From NCBI GenBank assembly GCA_031257295.1, contig JAIROX010000001.1, positions 186,001 to 250,000 of the forward strand: DNA of 64,000 nucleotides. The letters are read 5' to 3'. A program made the position numbers and the translations under genes. Under the pieces are notes generated by a model. The model was not told the origin of the DNA and did no database searches. It saw only the letters and a list, made by a program, of their open reading frames with translations. Positions 9,541 to 15,866 of the stretch are shown one piece after another. The stretch is from Candidatus Nomurabacteria bacterium. Lineage in GTDB: Bacteria; Patescibacteriota; Saccharimonadia; Saccharimonadales; Saccharimonadaceae. How positions within the stretch are numbered: the first letter of the stretch is position 1; each line of letters opens with the position of its first letter.

Positions 9541-9701
9541 GGTAGTAACTTAAGATATGCATTCTCTTGTCATCAAGAGTGGCGTTTTGGGTTCTAGCGT
9601 TCTAGAGCTCAGCGCGCCGTTCTTGATGAATATCAAGAGTACTTCGCACGCACCCGGCGTGTCGATACAAGACTGCGGCTGGTCCAAGAAGGAGGTCTGT
9701 T
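9541..9701 (+). promoter_or_regulatory. Structured 5' leader, copy 1
   Basis: Long leader between promoter and gene. It folds into an outer stem of 13-15 bp (9570-9584 with 9615-9629, including two G-U pairs) and an inner stem (about 9589-9597 with 9602-9610). A homologous leader with compensatory changes precedes the gene at 10527. Before the start codon both share a TGCGG-x-TG block and an AAGGAGG ribosome site. It may be a regulatory RNA or a stability/translation element. Confidence 0.7.
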
Positions 9702-10154
9702 ATGGGAACAGATAATAAAACTTTCGAAGGTGAATACTTCGAAAAGCTAAGATGGTTGGAGAAACGTTGTGCCGAGAAGGGGCTGACGTTCAATGATCAT
9801 CTGACTGGCTACGGCTGGTCGGTAAGCGCTCACCCCAACGCCAAATGGCCCATTAGCCAATCTTTAGGTCCAAATGATCTTAAGATGGTGGAGGAGAGCT
9901 CTATCGATACTGTTCGCCAGGCGGATGTGATACCATCGATAGAGGTGCTGCTCCTCTTCTGTCTTTATCTGGACGCGTGCCCCGTTGGCTTGCGCGTAGC
10001 ATCACCCGGTTTCATATTAACCCGGGAAGATGCAGACACGGGGATAAAAGAAGAAAAGGTTTTAGTCGTCGGCCGAGATAGTGACGGAGTCTACATCGAT
10101 GGCCAATACCAAAACCTGCTGTCCTTTTACGAGACGGCAACATTTTCCGCATAG
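9702..10154 (+). CDS. Unknown accessory protein, distant relative of the DGR-type target at 10527
   Basis: 150 aa, no family recognised. The ATG at 9702 follows a strong AAGGAGG site. No signal peptide or TM helix is seen. The C-terminal third runs in parallel with the end of the next gene's product: 'SPG' then hydrophobics, RDSDGVYIDGQ against RDSVEAYVNDNW, ending ETATFS against YSTVAFR. I read this as a diverged paralogue carrying the same terminal fold, but its DNA is too different from the template repeat to be a recent homing target. It has its own promoter, structured leader and terminator. Its C-rich codon choice differs from the heat-shock genes around it, which suggests acquired DNA. 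Confidence 0.6.
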   Translation: MGTDNKTFEGEYFEKLRWLEKRCAEKGLTFNDHLTGYGWSVSAHPNAKWPISQSLGPNDLKMVEESSIDTVRQADVIPSIEVLLLFCLYLDACPVGLRVASPGFILTREDADTGIKEEKVLVVGRDSDGVYIDGQYQNLLSFYETATFSA

Positions 10155-10165
10155 CACTTTTTCAA

Positions 10166-10197
10166 GAGCCGTCGCTCCATGCGGCGGTTTCTTTTTG
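10166..10197 (+). terminator. Rho-independent terminator after the 9702 gene
   Basis: GCCGTCGC, loop TCCAT, GCGGCGGT, followed by TTCTTTTT. Confidence 0.8.
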
Positions 10198-10218
10198 CCT
10201 CGAAACGGTGCTTCACTA

Positions 10219-10247
10219 TTGACTTTTTAAACTACTTATGCTACAAT
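10219..10247 (+). promoter_or_regulatory. Promoter of the DGR-type target gene
   Basis: TTGACT (10219-10224), 17-bp spacer, TACAAT (10242-10247) preceded by TATGC. The block from -35 through the spacer is almost the same as in the tRNA-Lys promoter at 21159-21187. Confidence 0.85.
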
Positions 10248-10526
10248 GTACCTACATGGGGATATTAGCCCCATGTAGGTACCAGATATAACTAATAATC
10301 GCACGTTTTAATGCGTGTATACACGCATATTTGTTTGTTAAAACAAATATGCCAAGGTTTAGTGTTGGTTCTGGTAAGTAACTTAAAATGTTTACTCCCT
10401 TATCAAGGGCGGCGTCTTGGGTTTTGCTAGTTAAAACCCGGCCCGCCGCCCTTGATGAAAGTTGAGGGTTTTGATGCCACAAAGGCGTTGAAATATAGAT
10501 GCGGTGTGTCTAAAAGGAGGCTTACC
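10248..10526 (+). promoter_or_regulatory. 280-nt structured leader of the DGR-type target gene, copy 2
   Basis: Four hairpins in series start near +1: a perfect 14-bp stem (10248-10261 with 10269-10282), a self-complementary ATGCGTGTATACACGCAT (10311-10328), an 11-bp stem (10326-10336 with 10341-10351) that competes with it, and the conserved element (outer stem 10402-10414 with 10444-10456, inner stem GGGTTTT/AAAACCC about 10420-10438). It ends in an AAAAGGAGG site before the ATG. This accounts for the 372 bp without a gene at 10155-10526. Confidence 0.75.
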
Positions 10527-11276
10527 ATGGCTAAGGACAATATTATCCGTTATTTCAACCAGCGTAACGAGCTGGATAAGCTTGTAGTGGCTGGAGATCG
10601 TGACCCTGAGGTAATCCGCCCGCATCTGCAGGCAATTATCGATGGGACTGCGCTGCAGACCAAGACCATCCCCTGGTCCCCAGTCTGCACCTACGTGCAG
10701 AAGATCGCGAAGCGTAACGCTGAGCGTGACTGGGGATTGACTGACACCCGACTCTTAGAGCTGGCTGTCAAGTTGCAGGACCACGCTGGCCCACTCCAGC
10801 CCGAGAGTATAACCCTCACACTGGGCAAGGGCCTTGCGCATGACTGGGCCGAAGCAGCCGCTTGGGCCAAAGACGCCCTAGCGGAGATCGGTGTAGATTT
10901 CACCGACTATCCGCAGAAAAACGGCGCGTCGGTCAAGCTCTATGGTGACATCACGTTACCGAATGAGCTAAAGCTCGCTCCTGCCCATCTAGATCTGAAA
11001 AAGTACTGGGACCGTGAAAACGGCACTAGTGCTGACCAGGTGCGTGCCATTGGCCAACGCCTGACGACACTCGAAGCCTATTGGCTCCTATGTCTCAACC
11101 CTGAGGTGTGGGACGCCATTGACTACGAAACTATGCCTGGGCTGATAAGCCCTGGCGTGGTCGTGGGCGACGACAACGTTCTGAGCTTCGAGCGTGACAG
11201 CGTTGAGGCTTATGTCAACGACAACTGGTCTGTCAATCAGTGGCACGACTACTCGACTGTCGCCTTCAGGGGGTAA
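10527..11276 (+). CDS. Unknown protein with C-terminal variable repeat: putative diversity-generating-retroelement target
   Basis: 249 aa. I chose the ATG at 10527 because an AAAAGGAGG site lies just before it; an upstream in-frame ATG at 10452 falls inside the leader hairpin. There is no signal peptide or TM helix. Residues 1-200 are helical-looking and unrecognised. The last about 40 residues are aromatic/Asp/Asn-rich (EAYVNDNWSVNQW, ending STVAFRG), like the C-terminal variable region of C-type-lectin-fold DGR targets, which end in a similar hydrophobic-F-R motif. The DNA encoding this end (11151-11271) is repeated at 11527-11647 with only A-directed differences. Codon use is C-rich, unlike the neighbours. 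Role unknown; a variable binding protein is inference. Confidence 0.75.
   Translation: MAKDNIIRYFNQRNELDKLVVAGDRDPEVIRPHLQAIIDGTALQTKTIPWSPVCTYVQKIAKRNAERDWGLTDTRLLELAVKLQDHAGPLQPESITLTLGKGLAHDWAEAAAWAKDALAEIGVDFTDYPQKNGASVKLYGDITLPNELKLAPAHLDLKKYWDRENGTSADQVRAIGQRLTTLEAYWLLCLNPEVWDAIDYETMPGLISPGVVVGDDNVLSFERDSVEAYVNDNWSVNQWHDYSTVAFRG
11151..11271 (+). repeat. Variable repeat (VR) of a putative diversity-generating retroelement
   Basis: About 121 bp at the 3' end of the 10527 gene, aligned without gaps to 11527-11647 (offset 376). Nine mismatches: positions 11166, 11167, 11185, 11190, 11203, 11233, 11244, 11250, plus the marginal 11272. The VR base is G, G, G, G, T, T, C, T, G; the other copy has A at every one. 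The last 19 bp are identical, as expected of the homing-initiation end. Confidence 0.8.
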
Positions 11277-11311
11277 TCTGGACCTAGGTTCTTGGAGCCT
11301 TGGTTCTTTGT

Positions 11312-11334
11312 CGAGCCGCACTATGTGCGGCTCG
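11312..11334 (+). other. GC-rich hairpin downstream of the variable repeat
   Basis: CGAGCCGCAC, loop TAT, GTGCGGCTCG: a perfect 10-bp stem 40 bp after VR. It may terminate transcription, although no T-run follows directly. It may also be the downstream hairpin/cruciform known to aid target recognition in studied DGRs. Confidence 0.7.
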
Positions 11335-11526
11335 CTTCCATTTTGATATGATAAACGTGGTGCTTTGCCTCTGCCGGAGCTTGGCTGCTTACGGGCTGCC
11401 AGGGAGCGCAAGTAAGGTTTTACCGAACACTCCGTGCAATCACTGGAAACAACCGACGTTTCGCAAAATATACAAGGCCCGGATGCGTCTAGGCCTGGTG
11501 GCATTGATGGTGGTTGTACAATTTCG

Positions 11527-11647
11527 CCTGGCGTGGTCGTGAACGACGACAACGTTCTGAACTTCAAGCGTGACAGCGATGAGGCTTATGTCAACGACAA
11601 CTGGTCTGACAATCAGTGGAACGACAACTCGACTGTCGCCTTCAGGG
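11527..11647 (+). repeat. Template repeat (TR) of a putative diversity-generating retroelement
   Basis: Second copy of the VR, in the 420-bp non-coding stretch 11277-11696. In the VR reading frame it is rich in AAC codons, which adenine mutagenesis can diversify without making stops. It lacks a start and ribosome site of its own; the short open frame over it (11434-11676) is best read as template, not gene. No reverse transcriptase or Avd-like gene is adjacent. Apart from TR and the hairpin at 11312, I see nothing else firm in this stretch. Confidence 0.78.
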
Positions 11648-11696
11648 ACTGTTTGGTATGGTGGTCTGTCGCCTAAGCGTGTGATAAAATATATCC

Positions 11697-14033
11697 ATGC
11701 AAGGGCGGGCAGACTTTCATCATGATATCAAGAAGTTTTTTCGGGCGGCCGAATACTTAACGGTAGCACAAATTTTCTTACAAGATAACTACTTACTGGA
11801 GCGGCCTCTAGAGTATAGAGATATTAAACCGCGGCTACTGGGGCATTTTGGCTCCACGCCCGGTATTATTAAGGCTTATGCGCACCTGAGCGCGCTGATC
11901 AAACGCACTGGCCAAGACATGATGTTTGTGCTCGGGCCGGGGCACGGTTACCCAGGGTTGCAAGCCGCGCTGTTTTTAGAGGGCAGCCTGCAAAAAGTTG
12001 ACCCCAAAGCCACGCTCGACGTAGCTGGCGTTGAATACTTGTGCAAGCAGTTTAGCTGGCCTTATGGCTACCCCAGCCACTCTAGCCCGCTCACACCTGG
12101 CGCCATCCTCGAGGGTGGTGAGCTCGGCTACTGCCTGAGCACGGCTTATGGCTCGGTGCTAGACAACCCAGACTTAGTCACCGCCTGCTTGATTGGCGAC
12201 GGCGAGGCCGAAACTGCCAGCTTGCTAGCGGCTCTCAATCTTGGTAAACTAGTTAGCCCCAAGCACAACGGCGTGGTGCTGCCGATTTTGCACCTAAACG
12301 GCTACAAGATTAGCGCCCCCACCATTTACGGCCGCATGAGTGACAAAGAACTGATTGACTTGTTCACTGGTTTTGGCTACGATCCGGTTATTGTGAACGA
12401 GGGTGAGGAGCCAGGTTTCGACGAGCAAATGGCCGCCGCACTGGACAAAGCAATGGAAACGATCCGCAGCATCAAGCAGTCGCCTGAAGACGGATTTTTC
12501 CGCACGCCGTTTATCGTCATGCGCACGCTTAAGGGTGAAACTGGGCCAAAAGAGTTGAATGGTGAAAAGATTGAAGGTAATTACCTAAGCCACCAAGTGA
12601 TTCTTACAGAGGCTAAAACTGACAAAAACCAACTGGCCATGCTCGAAAAGTGGCTAAAAAGCTATAAGTTCGACGAATTGTTTGACAAGCAGGTAGGCTT
12701 TGGCGATTTTATCAACGCTGTCATGCCAGAGCCCAAAAAGCGTATGGGCCAGAGCAAGCATGCTAGCCAAGAGCCCGAAAAGTTAAAACTCCCTGCGCTC
12801 AGCGGTGACCCTAAGTTTAGGGTGGGAGAGCCGTCGTCGTTGGCAATGAACTCGGTGGGCAAATATCTGCGCGATGTTTTTAAAGGTAATCCGCAAACTT
12901 TCCGTTTTTTCTGCCCCGATGAGACCAGTAGTAATAAGCTCGATGCAGTTTACGAAGCCACCAACCGCGCTTGGTTAAAGCCACTCAAAAGTTGGGATAA
13001 GTTCATGTCACCCGATGGCCGCGTGATTGAGATGCTCAGCGAAAACACTCTGCAAGGTCTATTGCAAGGTTATGTACTGACCGGCCGGCACGGCGTGATG
13101 AGTAGTTACGAAGCTTTTATGCCCATCGTTACTAGCATGGTCGATCAATACAGTAAGTTCTTGGCGCAGGCGATCAAGATCGACTGGCGGCCCGACTTGC
13201 CGTCTATCAACTACGTTCTAACTTCTACTGGTTGGCGGCAAGATCATAATGGTTTTAGCCACCAAAACCCGGGCTTTATTTCCGACATGCTGCTCAGGCC
13301 AAATAACTTAGTTAATGTGTTGTTGCCACTAGATGACAATTCTGCACTAGTAGCCACCGAATTTGCACTCAGCGCCGAAAATTGCATCAATATCATCACG
13401 GCTGGCAAGACTCCCGAAGGTCGCTATCTAAGTCTGGACCAAGCTCGTTTTCAATTGTTAAATGGCGGCGCTATGATATTTGATTTTGTTAGTGACGAGA
13501 AACCGCACGTGGTGCTAGCTGGGGCGGGCGACTATGTTAGCAAGGAAGCCTTGGCAGCTGTAGAGATTGTGCGCCAAGAGGCCCCGCAGGTTCGCTTGCG
13601 TTTTGTGAGCGTGTCGGCATTTAGCTATGGTGCAATTGGCACTAGCAAAATCAAACTTACTAAAGCGCGATTTGACGATATTTTCACACTCGATAAGCCG
13701 ATTGTTTTCACCTTCCATGGCTACCCGAGCACTATGAAACAGATACTATTTAATTACACCACGCCCGAGCGGCTCGATATCCACGGCTACAACGAGCACG
13801 GCAGCACCACCACGCCGTTTGATATGCAGGTGCGCAGCGAGACTGATCGCTATCACTTGGCAATCAGCATCTTTGAACGTGCCGCTGAACAAGGTATAAT
13901 AGGTACAGAAGAGCTGAGTGGGCTGGCCGACAGGTACGCGGCTAAATTGGCTTGGCATCAAGACTATATAAAACAACACGGCGATGATACGCCAGAGATA
14001 AAGGAATGGACATGGAAAAAACCGACCGCTTAA
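11697..14033 (+). CDS. xfp: Xylulose-5-phosphate/fructose-6-phosphate phosphoketolase
   Basis: Thiamine-diphosphate enzyme that splits xylulose-5-P (or fructose-6-P) with phosphate into acetyl phosphate plus glyceraldehyde-3-P (or erythrose-4-P). 778 aa, a full-length XFP. Family blocks: GPGHGYPGLQA (about 81-91), the TPP motif GDGEAETA (about 163-170), the phosphoketolase signature WRQDHNGFSHQ (about 516-526) and SYEAF. The ATG is 6 nt after a TAAAAT box (11685-11690), so the mRNA is probably leaderless. ackA overlaps its 3' end, and acetyl phosphate is passed on for ATP. It sits just after the template repeat, between grpE and dnaK. Confidence 0.96.
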   Translation: MQGRADFHHDIKKFFRAAEYLTVAQIFLQDNYLLERPLEYRDIKPRLLGHFGSTPGIIKAYAHLSALIKRTGQDMMFVLGPGHGYPGLQAALFLEGSLQKVDPKATLDVAGVEYLCKQFSWPYGYPSHSSPLTPGAILEGGELGYCLSTAYGSVLDNPDLVTACLIGDGEAETASLLAALNLGKLVSPKHNGVVLPILHLNGYKISAPTIYGRMSDKELIDLFTGFGYDPVIVNEGEEPGFDEQMAAALDKAMETIRSIKQSPEDGFFRTPFIVMRTLKGETGPKELNGEKIEGNYLSHQVILTEAKTDKNQLAMLEKWLKSYKFDELFDKQVGFGDFINAVMPEPKKRMGQSKHASQEPEKLKLPALSGDPKFRVGEPSSLAMNSVGKYLRDVFKGNPQTFRFFCPDETSSNKLDAVYEATNRAWLKPLKSWDKFMSPDGRVIEMLSENTLQGLLQGYVLTGRHGVMSSYEAFMPIVTSMVDQYSKFLAQAIKIDWRPDLPSINYVLTSTGWRQDHNGFSHQNPGFISDMLLRPNNLVNVLLPLDDNSALVATEFALSAENCINIITAGKTPEGRYLSLDQARFQLLNGGAMIFDFVSDEKPHVVLAGAGDYVSKEALAAVEIVRQEAPQVRLRFVSVSAFSYGAIGTSKIKLTKARFDDIFTLDKPIVFTFHGYPSTMKQILFNYTTPERLDIHGYNEHGSTTTPFDMQVRSETDRYHLAISIFERAAEQGIIGTEELSGLADRYAAKLAWHQDYIKQHGDDTPEIKEWTWKKPTA

Positions 14034-15217
14034 TATTAATCGCTAACCCCGGCAGCGCCAGCCGCAAATACGCCTTGTATCGCGGCGAAGAATTGCTGGC
14101 TAGCTTACATTTTGAATTTGTCGACAACAAACCGGTTTGCAACCTGCGCGACGCTGAAGACAATAAAACCCCAGTTAAAATTGACATCACAAAAATCGAC
14201 CAAGCGGTTGGCCTGATTCATGACATTCTGGTAAAACATGGCTACCTACACGAAGACGAAAGTTTCGACGCTATTGTGATTCGGATTGCGGCGCCAGGCG
14301 ATTATTTCACGGCCGACCACGTAGTAGATGACGAGTTCTTTAAGCAGCTTGAGACGGCCAAGAAAAACGCGCCACTGCATGCTCCAGTCACAGCGGCCGA
14401 GATTGAGCACCTAAGTAAGGCCTTCAAAGGCATCAAATTAGTGGCCGTCAGCGACAGCGCTTTTCACGCCAGCAAGCCCAAACTGATGCAATATTATCCG
14501 TTTGATACCGACATTGCCGATAAGTACGGTTTGAAGCGCTATGGCTACCATGGCCTGAGTGTAGCCAGCATTGTGCGCTATATGAAAGAGCAGGGCATCT
14601 TGGCCGACAAGATGATAGTCTGTCATATCGGTAGCGGTTCAAGCATCTCGGCGGTTTACAAGGGCGAGAGCATGGATAATTCGATGGGTTTTTCACCACT
14701 TGAAGGTGTGATGATGAGCACGCGAGCTGGCAGCCTAGATGTGGCGGCGGCGCTGCGCATCAAGCAATACCTGGGTCTTGACGACGACGGGCTAGAGAAG
14801 TACCTAAATAAACAAGCTGGGTTACTCGGTGTGACTGGTTTTACAGATGACATGCGCCTGGCTGTGCAGGCCCGCGATGAGGACAACAACGCCAAAGCTT
14901 CATTCGCGATTGCGCTCTATGTGCACCGCATTCAGTGCCTGATCGGTCAAATGGCTGCCGAAATGAACGGTGTTGATGCCATTGTGTTTAGCGGCACGGT
15001 TGGCGAGCGCGGTTTTGAAGTTCGCCTGCCGATCATGGAAAAATTAGGCTACCTTGGCTTTAAGATTGATGCTGAGAAAAACAACGCGACTTATTTGGAG
15101 TCGGGTTACGCCAACGTGGCCGCCAGTGAAGACGATAACCCGATTTATGTTGTCAAAACCGACGAAGCCCGTCAAATGGTGTTTGCCGCCAACCAGCTTA
15201 TTGACAAGTTAGCTTAA
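14012..15217 (+). CDS. ackA: Acetate kinase
   Basis: Converts acetyl phosphate and ADP to acetate and ATP, completing the phosphoketolase branch. 401 aa. It has the ASKHA phosphate-1 motif near the N-terminus (ANPGSASRKYALY), YGYHGLS in place of the usual FHGTSH, HIGSGSSISAV and SPLEGVMMSTRAGSLD. It is therefore a divergent but complete member; the His/Ser differences in the second motif are worth noting. I prefer ATG 14012 over 14006, because AAGGA at 14001-14005 is better spaced for it. The start lies inside the end of xfp, which couples the two. Confidence 0.92.
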   Translation: MEKTDRLILIANPGSASRKYALYRGEELLASLHFEFVDNKPVCNLRDAEDNKTPVKIDITKIDQAVGLIHDILVKHGYLHEDESFDAIVIRIAAPGDYFTADHVVDDEFFKQLETAKKNAPLHAPVTAAEIEHLSKAFKGIKLVAVSDSAFHASKPKLMQYYPFDTDIADKYGLKRYGYHGLSVASIVRYMKEQGILADKMIVCHIGSGSSISAVYKGESMDNSMGFSPLEGVMMSTRAGSLDVAAALRIKQYLGLDDDGLEKYLNKQAGLLGVTGFTDDMRLAVQARDEDNNAKASFAIALYVHRIQCLIGQMAAEMNGVDAIVFSGTVGERGFEVRLPIMEKLGYLGFKIDAEKNNATYLESGYANVAASEDDNPIYVVKTDEARQMVFAANQLIDKLA

Positions 15218-15229
15218 CTATGCTACAAT
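15201..15229 (+). promoter_or_regulatory. Strong promoter inside the end of ackA
   Basis: TTGACA (15201-15206), 17-bp spacer, TACAAT (15224-15229) with TATGC before it. No coding sequence follows on this strand before a terminator, so it appears to drive a short RNA. Confidence 0.75.
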
Positions 15230-15235
15230 GTAGGT

Positions 15236-15322
15236 AATCGCCGAAGGGTGGGGTACTTGGTTGTACTCGAAAACTTCAAAAATAAGTGCGCCCTCCAGGG
15301 GGCGCACTTAAGTTTTTTATTT
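15236..15322 (+). ncRNA. Candidate small RNA between ackA and the DUF4234 gene
   Basis: About 80-85 nt from the predicted start after the 15224 -10 box to a strong intrinsic terminator: AAGTGCGCCC, short loop, GGGCGCACTT (about 15283-15310), then TTTTTTATTT. A second small hairpin (GTAC...GTAC, about 15253-15266) lies in the body. No known family recognised. The terminator may also serve the convergent gene. Confidence 0.55.
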
Positions 15323-15332
15323 AACTTTTAGG

Positions 15333-15647
15333 CTATGCTTTTTCTGACAATTGCCTATTGAACGTGTCTTGAACGATGGCATAGCCGATCAGGGTTAGCA
15401 GCCAGATCAACAAGAAGGTCACTGGGGCACTGAGTTTGCCTTTGGTGAACTGGTTTACGCCAACTGAGTATTTCCAGAACCACCAGATTCCACCCACGAC
15501 CGGGATGAGCCAAATCCATGCAGTAGGGATGTGCTCTACACCTTGCTCGTTTAGTTCGTTTTTAGTCTTGACTAGCCAGTACCAAGAGTATAGGCCGCAA
15601 GTGATAAACGAAAATATAAATACCGCTATAGGACTACGTTGTTTCAT
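15333..15647 (-). CDS. DUF4234-family small membrane protein
   Basis: 104 aa with two to three hydrophobic helices. The opening RSPIAVFIFSFITCGLYSWYWLVKTKNEL is split here for reading as RSPIAVF... and ...CGLYSWYWL, the pattern I associate with DUF4234. Its function is unknown. A good site (AAGGAG) precedes the ATG. Its promoter on the minus strand contains a run of nine C between -35 and -10, the same plan as two surface-protein promoters in this window, so its expression is probably phase variable. Confidence 0.75.
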   Translation of the reverse strand: MKQRSPIAVFIFSFITCGLYSWYWLVKTKNELNEQGVEHIPTAWIWLIPVVGGIWWFWKYSVGVNQFTKGKLSAPVTFLLIWLLTLIGYAIVQDTFNRQLSEKA

Positions 15648-15675
15648 TTTATGCTCCTTAAATTACTTAGTTACA

Positions 15676-15703
15676 AGTATAGCCATTTTCGGGGGGGGGT
15701 CAA
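15676..15703 (-). promoter_or_regulatory. Promoter with homopolymer spacer (DUF4234 gene)
   Basis: Read on the minus strand: TTGACC (15703-15698), 16-bp spacer starting with the rest of a C9 run (15699-15691), TATACT (15681-15676). One added base gives the optimal 17-bp spacer. Confidence 0.75.
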
Positions 15704-15732
15704 GTGTCTAATAGATTCCGCAAGGTTTTTGT

Positions 15733-15759
15733 TTAGCACTCTATTGACATGAGTGCTAG
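15733..15759 (+). promoter_or_regulatory. CIRCE operator 1 of dnaK
   Basis: TTAGCACTC, 9-nt spacer, GAGTGCTAG. The spacer holds the TTGACA -35 (15744-15749) of the dnaK promoter; the -10 TACAAT is at 15767-15772 with exact 17-bp spacing. Confidence 0.95.
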
Positions 15760-15779
15760 TTTGCTCTACAATGGAGTTA

Positions 15780-15806
15780 TTAGCACTTGGAGCATCCGAG
15801 TGCCAG
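15780..15806 (+). promoter_or_regulatory. CIRCE-like operator 2 of dnaK
   Basis: TTAGCACTT, 9-nt spacer, GAGTGCCAG: two mismatches to the ideal arms. It begins at the predicted transcription start, 47 bp after operator 1, so HrcA could bind on both sides of the -10. Confidence 0.85.
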
Positions 15807-15828
15807 CATAAGTTAAATCATAATTATC

Positions 15829-15849
15829 TTGCAAGCTCCGTTCTTGCAA
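15829..15849. repeat. 21-bp palindromic element in the dnaK leader
   Basis: TTGCAAG-N7-CTTGCAA type palindrome with spacer CTCCGTT read on this strand. It lies between CIRCE 2 and the ribosome site AAAGGAGAGG. The same element occurs in tsaE and three times in folD. Confidence 0.85.
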
Positions 15850-15866
15850 AGGAGAGGAAAACCACA

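Noticed and set aside
11434-11676. Template-repeat region as an 80-aa gene
   Set aside because: No ribosome site and no function for the first 30 codons; the adenine-biased match to the upstream gene is better explained as a DGR template.
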